From an uncultured bacterium (GTDB lineage: Bacteria; Actinomycetota; Coriobacteriia; Coriobacteriales; Coriobacteriaceae), in contig CAJMOP010000024.1 in the NCBI GenBank assembly GCA_905215115.1, positions 1 through 22,299 of the forward strand: a stretch of DNA of 22,299 nucleotides, given 5' to 3'. This document shows, piece after piece, positions 14,496 to 20,633 of the stretch (the stretch's first letter is position 1; each line of letters starts with the position of its first letter). A model generated the notes under the pieces. The model ran no database searches, was not told the DNA's origin, and was given only the letters and a program-made list of their open reading frames with translations. The position numbers and the translations under genes were made by a program.

Positions 14496-14529
14496 CGGCC
14501 CTGCATCTGTACTGACGGATGCGGGGCCG
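14496..14529 (+). terminator. Hairpin terminator after feoAB
   Basis: CGGCCCTGCATC (14496-14507) pairs with GATGCGGGGCCG (14518-14529), 12 bp with one G-T pair and a 10-nt loop. The T run after it is poor, and the following bases form the promoter of the next gene, so the two signals overlap. Confidence 0.65.
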
Positions 14530-14541
14530 TTGCTATATAAT
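14513..14541 (+). promoter_or_regulatory. Promoter of the MFS transporter gene
   Basis: A perfect TATAAT (14536-14541) is preceded at 17 nt by TGACGG (14513-14518), which lies in the right arm of the feoAB terminator. Transcription would start about 30 nt before the ATG at 14578. Confidence 0.6.
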
Positions 14542-14577
14542 CGCCCACCGCCCAAGACAATCGGAGAGGTTTCCTAC

Positions 14578-15774
14578 ATGACTCAGGCAAGACAAGATGG
14601 CATCTCGCTCAAGCAGTGGCTCCCGCTTATCGGGCTCGCCTGCTGTTCGTTCGTGTTCAACACATCAGAGTTCATGCCCATTGGCCTTCTGACTGATATT
14701 GCCGCATCGTTCTCGCTCACCGAGGCCCAGGCAGGCATCATGATTTCGGTCTACGCCTGGGGTGTCATGCTGCTGTCGCTGCCACTCATGGTGTTTGCCT
14801 CGCGCTTTGAGTTCAAGCGGATGCTGCTGGGCGTTTTGGCCGTGTTTTCGCTCGGCCAGTTCTTGTCCGCCGTGGCGCCCACCTATCCTATTTTGGTTTG
14901 CGCGCGTCTGGTGGTCGCCTGCGCGCATGCCGTGTTCTGGTCGGTCGCCTCGATCATGGCTTCGCGCCTGGTCGACACCCGCCATGGGGCGCTCGCCATT
15001 AGCATAATCGCCACGGGCTCGTCCATCGCGCAGATTTTTGGCCTGCCGATCGGCCGCGCCATCGGGCTGGCCGTGGGCTGGCGCATGACATTCGCCGTGG
15101 TCGGTGCCTTCTCTGCCGCCGCGGTGGTGTACCAGGCAGCGGTGTTCCCGGTCATGCCGGCGGGCGAGCGCTTTACCGTCAAACAGCTGCCCGAGCTGCT
15201 CAAGAACCCGTTCCTCATCGCGCTCTACGCGGTCACGGTCTTTATGGCGACCGGCTACTACGCGGGTTACAGCTATATCGAGCCCTTCCTGGCGCAGGTC
15301 GCCCATGTCGACGCAAGCGCCATCACCATGACGCTGACGGCGTTTGGCTGCTCCGGTCTGCTCGGAAGCTGGCTGTTCGGCCGACTGTTCGATGGACATC
15401 GCTTTCCGTTCTTGGCTATCACACTCTCCGGCGTGCCTGTGGCTCTGCTACTCATGGGTCCGGTTGCACCGTCACTCGTCGCCGTTCTCGCTGTTTGCGC
15501 GCTATGGGGCTGCTGCTCCACGGCCTTTAACGTGGCGTTTCAGGCCGAGCTCATCAAGTACACGCCGGCGGATTCGTCGGCCGTCGCCATGTCGATCTTC
15601 TCGGGCCTGTTTAACCTCGGCATCGGCACGGGCACCGCGATCGGCGGCGCCGTGGTTTCGGGTCCCGGTATCGCTTGGATTGGCTTTGCGGGCGGGGCGA
15701 TTACCGTCGTGGGCGTCATCCTCGCCATCACGGTGCTATTCCCGGCCATACGCCGCGCAAAGCCTGTCGCCTAA
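14578..15774 (+). CDS. MFS efflux transporter, SotB/YdeA-like (DHA1 group)
   Basis: A 398-residue protein with 12 predicted membrane helices. The sequence follows the sugar-efflux transporter SotB closely by eye: NTSEFMPIGLLTDIAASF in helix 1, GIMISVYAWGVMLLSLPLM in helix 2, ARLVVACAHAVFWSVASIMA in helix 4, IATGSSIAQIFGLPIGRAIG in helix 5, and YYAGYSYIEPFL in helix 7. SotB-type pumps export sugars or related small molecules, and some members export drugs or arabinose. The start at 14578 has GGAGAGG 8 nt upstream; the ORF upstream to 14530 has no such site. It has its own promoter. A long inverted repeat follows the stop. The true substrate is unknown. Confidence 0.85.
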   Translation: MTQARQDGISLKQWLPLIGLACCSFVFNTSEFMPIGLLTDIAASFSLTEAQAGIMISVYAWGVMLLSLPLMVFASRFEFKRMLLGVLAVFSLGQFLSAVAPTYPILVCARLVVACAHAVFWSVASIMASRLVDTRHGALAISIIATGSSIAQIFGLPIGRAIGLAVGWRMTFAVVGAFSAAAVVYQAAVFPVMPAGERFTVKQLPELLKNPFLIALYAVTVFMATGYYAGYSYIEPFLAQVAHVDASAITMTLTAFGCSGLLGSWLFGRLFDGHRFPFLAITLSGVPVALLLMGPVAPSLVAVLAVCALWGCCSTAFNVAFQAELIKYTPADSSAVAMSIFSGLFNLGIGTGTAIGGAVVSGPGIAWIGFAGGAITVVGVILAITVLFPAIRRAKPVA

Positions 15775-15789
15775 TCACGTCTCCTCATC

Positions 15790-15856
15790 AGTTGCGGTGA
15801 AATACGGACTGCTGAGCCCAATAAACCCGGCAAACAGTCCGTATTTCACCGCAACT
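15790..15856. terminator. Perfect 22-bp inverted repeat after the MFS gene
   Basis: The arms 15790-15811 and 15835-15856 are fully complementary over 22 bp (left arm begins AGTTGCGGTGAAATACGG), with a 23-nt AT/C-rich loop. This is much longer than needed for a terminator and there is no T run. It starts 16 nt after the MFS stop codon. It may end transcription, protect RNA ends, or be a palindromic repeat element. Confidence 0.65.
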
Positions 15857-15862
15857 TAGAAA

Positions 15863-15906
15863 GGGGCTGGGGTAGCTAAAAGAGCCCCGTCCCAAAATAG
15901 CTACCC
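15863..15906 (+). promoter_or_regulatory. Possible pseudoknot or alternating hairpins upstream of the amylase gene
   Basis: Two stems interleave: GGGGCT (15863-15868) with AGCCCC (15883-15888), and GGGTAGCTA (15870-15878) with TAGCTACCC (15898-15906). The order 5'-1, 5'-2, 3'-1, 3'-2 is that of an H-type pseudoknot; they could equally be alternatives. The structure ends 50 nt before the amylase start. The pairing is seen, the function is unknown. Confidence 0.4.
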
Positions 15907-15956
15907 TGCTGGGCATACAATGGATGTCGTTGTGTTGAGCTTGCCGGGAGGTTGCT

Positions 15957-17333
15957 ATGTGGGCATACGAGACGACGTTCTATCAGATCTATCCGCTGGG
16001 CTTTTGCGGAGCTCCGCGCGAAAACGCCGCGCCCGTTGCCGAGGATGAGCTCGCCCAGGCTGCCAACGCTGCGCCCAACCCCGATGCGCCCATCATGAAG
16101 ATCACCCAATGGGCCGACTACCTGCAAAAACTCGGTATTGGCGCTGTGCTGATTAACCCGCCGCTCGAGTCTGATAGCCACGGCTACGATACGCGCAGCC
16201 TGCGCCATATCGACCGCCGCCTGGGCGGGGATGCCGATTTTGCCGCCGTATGCGAGACGCTGCACGCCCATGGCATCCGTGTGGTGCTCGATGCGGTCTT
16301 CAACCACGTCGGCCGCGGCTTCTGGGCCTTCCGTGATGTGCAGGAGCGTAAGTGGGACTCGCCGTACAAGGACTGGTTCCACATTAGCTTTGACGGCGAC
16401 TCCTGCTATGGCGACGGCTTTTGGTACGAGGGTTGGGAAGGCCATTTTGAACTTGTGAAGCTCAACCTGCAAAATCCCGCTGTGGTCGATTACCTGCTCG
16501 AGTCCGTGCGCCGTTGGGCTGACGTGTTTGGCGTCGACGGCCTGCGCCTGGACGTTGCCTATATGCTCGACCGCGACTTCATGCGTCGTCTGCATACCTT
16601 TACCCGCGAGCTCAAGCCCGATTTTGTGCTGATCGGCGAGACGCTCCACGGCGACTACAACCAGATCGTCAACGACGAGATGCTTGACTCCTGCACCAAC
16701 TACGAGTGCTACAAGGGCCTGTACTCCAGCTTTAACTCGGTCAACATGTTCGAGATTGCCCATTCGCTGCATCGCCAGTTTGGCGGCGATCCGTGGTGCA
16801 TCTACCGCGGCAAACACCTGCTGTCGTTTGTCGACAACCACGACGTGCCGCGCCTGGCGAGCATCCTCACCGACAAGTCGTGCCTGCGTCCCGCCTATGG
16901 CATGCTCTTTGGCATGCCGGGCATTCCGTGTGTCTACTATGGCAGCGAGTGGGGAATTGCCGGCGAAAAGGGCGGCCCCGATGGCGACTGGGCGCTGCGA
17001 CCTGCGCTCGATGAGCCTGCGCCCAACGAGCTGACGGCGTTCATCACGCAGCTCGCGCACCTGCGCTCGACAGACGGTGCGGCGGCACGCGCTCTCAACT
17101 ACGGCGCGTACCGCAACGTGGTGATCCAGAACAAGCAGCTGCTGTTCGAGCGCGCCTGCGACGACGCGACGGTGCTCGTGGCGGTCAATGCCGTGAACGA
17201 GCCCTATACCTTTGGAGCCGGTGAGCTCAACGGCTCTTTTGCCGACCTACTTGCCGACGGCGCGCCTACAGTCGAGCTAGCGGGTGCCCTTGAGCTTGCA
17301 CCCTACGAGGTGCGCTATCTGTTGAGGGCCTAG
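15957..17333 (+). CDS. GH13 alpha-amylase family glycosidase, cytoplasmic
   Basis: A 458-residue (beta/alpha)8-barrel enzyme of family GH13 with all four conserved regions: DAVFNH (112-117), GLRLDVAYM (195-203) with nucleophile D199, LIGETLHG with acid/base E228, and FVDNHD (291-296) with D296. A C-terminal beta domain follows (about 370-458). There is no signal peptide, so it acts inside the cell on alpha-glucans, maltodextrins or cyclic dextrins; the subfamily (neopullulanase/cyclomaltodextrinase-like, amylase-like) cannot be fixed by eye. It is shorter than cyclomaltodextrinases and lacks their N-terminal domain. GGGAGG lies 5 nt before the ATG. The next gene begins 3 nt after its stop, so the two are coupled. 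Confidence 0.92.
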   Translation: MWAYETTFYQIYPLGFCGAPRENAAPVAEDELAQAANAAPNPDAPIMKITQWADYLQKLGIGAVLINPPLESDSHGYDTRSLRHIDRRLGGDADFAAVCETLHAHGIRVVLDAVFNHVGRGFWAFRDVQERKWDSPYKDWFHISFDGDSCYGDGFWYEGWEGHFELVKLNLQNPAVVDYLLESVRRWADVFGVDGLRLDVAYMLDRDFMRRLHTFTRELKPDFVLIGETLHGDYNQIVNDEMLDSCTNYECYKGLYSSFNSVNMFEIAHSLHRQFGGDPWCIYRGKHLLSFVDNHDVPRLASILTDKSCLRPAYGMLFGMPGIPCVYYGSEWGIAGEKGGPDGDWALRPALDEPAPNELTAFITQLAHLRSTDGAAARALNYGAYRNVVIQNKQLLFERACDDATVLVAVNAVNEPYTFGAGELNGSFADLLADGAPTVELAGALELAPYEVRYLLRA

Positions 17334-17336
17334 GCC

Positions 17337-17915
17337 ATGGCTGCGTCCGACGTGGGCTATCAACATATTGAGCATGGGTTTGAGCCCGTGTTCGACCAGC
17401 ACTCGCGCGTTTTGGTGCTCGGGTCGTTTCCCTCGGTGCTTTCGCGCGCCAATGCCTTTTATTACGGCAACCCTCAGAATCGCTTTTGGCGCGTGATGGC
17501 CGCGTGTCTCGGTGTGCCCGTGCCGCCCAACGAGGGCGACCCTTTGGCAGGCAGCGAGCCTGCGACGCTCGACGCCTCGATTGCCGCCAAGCGATCCATG
17601 CTGCTGAACGGCGGCGTGGCCCTGTGGGATGTGATCGAGAGTTGTGACATTAAGGGCTCGAGTGACGCGAGCATTCGCAACGTTGTGCCGATCGATATCG
17701 GGCGTATTACCGCCGTGGCTCCGATCGAGGCGGTCGTCTGCAACGGCGGCACCGCGGGACGTCTCTACCACCGCTACCTTGAGTCTCTGACAGGCATCAA
17801 GGCGCAGGTCATGCCCTCAACGAGTCCCGCTAACGCGGCTTGGAGCCTTGATCGCCTCATCGCCTTCTGGGCCACTGCCGTCACCTGGCGCCCCCAACCT
17901 CATCACGATATTTAA
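17337..17915 (+). CDS. DNA-deoxyinosine glycosylase (uracil-DNA glycosylase superfamily)
   Basis: A 192-residue protein of the UDG superfamily, resembling the hypoxanthine-DNA (deoxyinosine) glycosylases of family 6. Key segments are VLVLGSFPS (25-33), the family-typical FYYGNPQNRFWRVM (41-54), ALWDVIESCDIKGSSDASIR (95-114) and the second active-site loop MPSTSPANAAW (159-169). It would remove deaminated adenine (hypoxanthine) from DNA to start base-excision repair. It begins 3 nt after the amylase stop codon, with GAGGG inside the end of that gene as its ribosome-binding site. The partnership with a glycosidase is probably one of position, not pathway. Confidence 0.9.
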   Translation: MAASDVGYQHIEHGFEPVFDQHSRVLVLGSFPSVLSRANAFYYGNPQNRFWRVMAACLGVPVPPNEGDPLAGSEPATLDASIAAKRSMLLNGGVALWDVIESCDIKGSSDASIRNVVPIDIGRITAVAPIEAVVCNGGTAGRLYHRYLESLTGIKAQVMPSTSPANAAWSLDRLIAFWATAVTWRPQPHHDI

Positions 17916-17983
17916 CCGAAACTGGAATTTCGGTCGGCTAGAGCGGGCTGTTGCATTCTAAACGACCGAAACTCCAGTTTCGG
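17916..17983. terminator. 21-bp inverted repeat after the glycosylase gene
   Basis: The arms 17916-17936 and 17963-17983 pair over 21 bp with one mismatch around a 26-nt loop. The left arm directly follows the TAA stop. Each arm also contains its own partial palindrome (CCGAAA...TTTCGG), so alternative folds exist. TAAAA follows the right arm. It may terminate the amylase-glycosylase transcript. Its size and position match the repeat at 15790-15856, though the sequence differs. Confidence 0.6.
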
Positions 17984-18093
17984 CTAAAACGCGGGTAGGG
18001 TGGGGCAGGGAGGAAATGCCGTTCACCGGGGATTTTCTACCGTTCGCATTGGAATTGTTGCTCTGGTGGCATCGGTCGTGCAGACTGGAACAC

Positions 18094-18120
18094 GGAATGT
18101 TACCCACTTGGGGCATGACC
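18094..18120 (+). promoter_or_regulatory. Ribonucleic antiterminator site RAT1
   Basis: The 27-nt site starts GGAATGTTACCC and ends GGCATGACC. It matches the RAT pattern GGnnTGTTACT...GGCAnnACC bound by LicT/SacY/BglG proteins. Its upper stem is CCC (18103-18105) with GGG (18111-18113), where RAT2 has CTC with GAG, a paired change that supports a real RNA fold. No terminator overlapping this copy was found, although TTTTTT follows at 18142. Confidence 0.75.
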
Positions 18121-18147
18121 TGTTCTACTCACAACCGCATCTTTTTT

Positions 18148-18173
18148 GGAATGTTACTCTCTGAGGCACGACC
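18148..18173 (+). promoter_or_regulatory. Ribonucleic antiterminator site RAT2
   Basis: The 26-nt site starts GGAATGTTACTC and ends GGCACGACC. Its upper stem is CTC (18157-18159) with GAG (18163-18165). The stretch 18156-18167 is also the 5' arm of the terminator ending at 18232, so the two folds exclude each other, the standard design of LicT/BglG control. The target would be the antiterminator, PTS and glucosidase genes downstream. Confidence 0.85.
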
Positions 18174-18232
18174 AAGCGTTCGCAGGCTTTGCGCCTTGCG
18201 ATTGTTTGTTAAGCTTCAGAGAGTTTTTGTTT
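18156..18232 (+). terminator. Leader terminator controlled by antitermination
   Basis: ACTCTCTGAGGC (18156-18167) pairs with GCTTCAGAGAGT (18213-18224), 12 bp with one G-T pair, followed by TTTTTGTTT. The 45-nt loop has its own hairpin built on CGCAGGC and GCCTTGCG (18181-18200). Its 5' arm is shared with RAT2. Without an active antiterminator, transcription should stop 60 nt before the antiterminator gene. Confidence 0.85.
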
Positions 18233-18293
18233 CTAGCGATCGTATGAAGCGCGTTCTAAAAGATGCACCGGGAAAGGCTGGAAAGGGAACGGC

Positions 18294-19136
18294 ATGAAGG
18301 CAGTCCGCCGCATCAACAACAACGTGGCCGTGTGCCGGGACAACGCCGGCAACGAGCTCCTCGCCATGGGCAAAGGCATCGGCTTTGGCCAGCTGCCGCG
18401 CGAGCTTACGCTTGCCGAGGTCGAGCGCACGTTCTACAACGTTGACGAGCGGTGCTTCAGCGCGATCAACGATCTGCCGCAGGATGTGATGGAGTTCTCC
18501 ATCTCCTGCGCGGACTACGTTCGCAATGAGCTGCCCTACGAGCTGAGCGCCAATCTCGCTTTTACCCTGGCCGACCACCTCTCGTTTGCTATCGACCGCG
18601 CAAAGAAGAACATGCAGGTGCGTATGCCGCTCGCCTATGACGTGGAGCAGATGTACCCGGCGGAGTACCGCCTGGGCAAGCATATCGCCCGCCGCGTGCA
18701 GAAGCAGTTTTGCGTCGCTTTGCCCAACAGCGAGGCGACAGGCATCGCCCTCAATATTATCAATGCGCGTCTGGGTGCGGCGACCGAGGCCGAGAAGGAA
18801 CGCGAGCGCCAAGACGATAACATGCTCGAGGATGTTACCGAGATCATCGAGGATGACTTCGGCATCGACATCGACCGCAGTTCGTTTGCCTTCTCGCGCT
18901 ACGCCACGCACATGCGCTATCTCTTTGAGCGCCTTCACTCCGGCGAGGTTCTCGACAGCAGCTGTGTAAACGGCTTCCGCGGCATCGAGGAGCAGTATCC
19001 GCGCGAGGCTGCGTGCGTCGCAAAGATCTCCCAGCATATCGAGGGCGAATGGGATGGGGCCGTCGTGAGCAACGACGAGCGCCTGTATCTGGTGGTCCAT
19101 GTGAGTAGGCTCCGCATCAAAGGTACGGGAAGGTAG
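18294..19136 (+). CDS. PRD-domain transcription antiterminator (LicT/BglG family)
   Basis: A 280-residue RNA-binding antiterminator. Residues 1-56 are the CAT RNA-binding domain (RRINNNVAVCRDNAGNELLA, then GKGIGFGQ). PRD1 (about 65-170) has H95 in ADHLSFAIDR, but where the family has its second histidine (ALH.VN) this protein reads IALNIINA, with N154. PRD2 (about 172-275) keeps both: H206 in RYATHMRYL and H269 in LVVHVSRL. PRD2 is normally phosphorylated by HPr for activation and PRD1 by EIIB for inhibition when sugar is absent. The start has GGAAAGGGAACGGC upstream. It is preceded by two RAT sites and a terminator, so it controls its own operon, and is followed by the PTS permease after 51 nt. 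Confidence 0.92.
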   Translation: MKAVRRINNNVAVCRDNAGNELLAMGKGIGFGQLPRELTLAEVERTFYNVDERCFSAINDLPQDVMEFSISCADYVRNELPYELSANLAFTLADHLSFAIDRAKKNMQVRMPLAYDVEQMYPAEYRLGKHIARRVQKQFCVALPNSEATGIALNIINARLGAATEAEKERERQDDNMLEDVTEIIEDDFGIDIDRSSFAFSRYATHMRYLFERLHSGEVLDSSCVNGFRGIEEQYPREAACVAKISQHIEGEWDGAVVSNDERLYLVVHVSRLRIKGTGR

Positions 19137-19187
19137 CGCGTACAACGTGGCACGCTGCTGCTCCCAGCAACCGAAAAGGGTACGACA

Positions 19188-20585
19188 ATGGCTAAAGCAG
19201 AACGCTATGCCGAGCTCGCCAGCAAGGTAGTCGAATACGTTGGCGGCAAGGACAACATCGTCTTCTTCACGCATTGCGTGACGAGGCTTCGCTTCAACGT
19301 CAAGGACAAGAGCTTGGTCAAGGGCTCGGACATCGAGAAGATCCGAGGCGTAATGGGTTGCCAGTGGGTAGGCGACCAATACCAGATCATCATCGGACAG
19401 TCCGTGTCCGACGCCTACAACCTGATCGTCAAGGAGACCGGCCTTGAGGGCAATGGGTCCGTTGACGAGGACATGGGCGACGCCCACAAGAAGAAGTTCA
19501 GCATCAACGCCGTCTTTGATGCCATCTCGGGCTCGATCACGCCGATCATCCCTGTGTTTATCGGTGCCGGCTTTATCAAGATCGCTGTGCTGCTGCTCAC
19601 GCAGTTCGGCCTTCTTACCGCTGATAACACCACCATCCAGGTGTTGACGTTCGTCGGCGACGCGGGCTTCTACTTCCTGCCTGTCTTTGTGGGCGCGTTT
19701 GCGGCTAAGAAGTTCGGCGCCAACATGGCGCTCGGCATGATGATGGGCGCCATCTTTATTCACCCGTCCTTTATCTCCGCGGTAACGGACGGCACGGCGC
19801 TCAGCGTCTACGGTATCCCTGTCTATGCCACGACGTATTCGAGCTCCGTGGTGCCGGCGCTTCTCACCGTTTGGGTCATGTCCTATGTCGAGAAGTTCTT
19901 TGCCAAGCACTCGCCCGATTCGATCCGTTCTATCACCGAGCCGTTCTTTACGCTGCTCGTTATACTGCCGCTCGCTCTCTGCGTGCTCGGTCCCGTTGGC
20001 GCCTTTGTGGGTACGTACCTCTCCGAGGCTATCATGTGGCTCTACAACACTACCGGTTTCTTTGGCATCGCCGTGCTCTCTGCGATCTTCCCGTGGATTG
20101 TTATGACTGGCATGCACACCGCCCTTGCGCCCTATCTTGTTAACGCCATGGCTACCGTCGGCTACGACCCCATCATCTGCACGGCCAACGTCGTTGCCAA
20201 TATCGACCAGGGTGCCGCGTGCGCTGCCGTAGCCTTCAAGACCAAGCACGACGAGAATCTGCGTTCCGTCGCCTCCGCTTGCGCCGTCACGGCTATCGTG
20301 GGCGGTGTGACCGAGCCCGGTATGTTCGGCGTCAACCTTAAGCTCAAGACGCCTATGTACGGCGCTATGATCGGCTCCTTCTTTGGTGCCCTCGTTGCCG
20401 GCTTTGGCCATGCCTACCTCTACTCCATGATTGGTTCCGGAGGTCTCTTTGCCCTTCCCGCATACCTGGGTGGCGACAACCCGTTTGCCAGCATGGCCTG
20501 GATGGCTGCCGGTCTTGTTGTTGGTGCCATCGTGACCTTTATCGCCACCTACATCCTCTACAAGCCCGAGGATGCCGAGGCGTAA
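19188..20585 (+). CDS. PTS beta-glucoside-type EIIBC permease without IIA domain
   Basis: A 465-residue PTS permease. Residues 1-90 are the EIIB domain with the phosphorylated C30 in FFTHCVTRLRF. Residues about 107-460 are the EIIC membrane domain of the glucose/beta-glucoside class, with SGSITPIIPVFIGAGFIK, the helices that follow and GGVTEPGMFGVNLKLKTP. BglF/BglP-type proteins are about 610-630 residues, with a C-terminal EIIA; here the protein ends KPEDAEA after EIIC. A separate EIIA-Glc must supply phosphate; the one at 9895-10458 is a candidate. The operon context (antiterminator upstream, 6-phospho-beta-glucosidase downstream) indicates uptake and phosphorylation of a beta-glucoside such as cellobiose, arbutin or salicin. 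AAAAGGG precedes the ATG. Confidence 0.93.
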   Translation: MAKAERYAELASKVVEYVGGKDNIVFFTHCVTRLRFNVKDKSLVKGSDIEKIRGVMGCQWVGDQYQIIIGQSVSDAYNLIVKETGLEGNGSVDEDMGDAHKKKFSINAVFDAISGSITPIIPVFIGAGFIKIAVLLLTQFGLLTADNTTIQVLTFVGDAGFYFLPVFVGAFAAKKFGANMALGMMMGAIFIHPSFISAVTDGTALSVYGIPVYATTYSSSVVPALLTVWVMSYVEKFFAKHSPDSIRSITEPFFTLLVILPLALCVLGPVGAFVGTYLSEAIMWLYNTTGFFGIAVLSAIFPWIVMTGMHTALAPYLVNAMATVGYDPIICTANVVANIDQGAACAAVAFKTKHDENLRSVASACAVTAIVGGVTEPGMFGVNLKLKTPMYGAMIGSFFGALVAGFGHAYLYSMIGSGGLFALPAYLGGDNPFASMAWMAAGLVVGAIVTFIATYILYKPEDAEA

Positions 20586-20633
20586 TCGTCGATTGTTCCA
20601 ATCAGTTGTCCAATTTTTAGATAGGAGATAAGC

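Noticed and set aside
15876..17060. Open frame of 394 codons antisense to the GH13 gene
   Set aside because: All GH13 motifs are on the plus strand; the antisense product shows no family features.
18051..18077. Possible third RAT-like site, GGAATTGTTGCTC followed by GGCATCGGTC
   Set aside because: It has an extra base, lacks the TGTTAC core and the closing ACC, and has no good upper stem; probably chance or a decayed copy.
18016..18297. 93-codon ORF in the antiterminator leader
   Set aside because: It covers the RAT sites and terminator, has an unlikely composition and no relation to known leader peptides; RNA signals explain the region.
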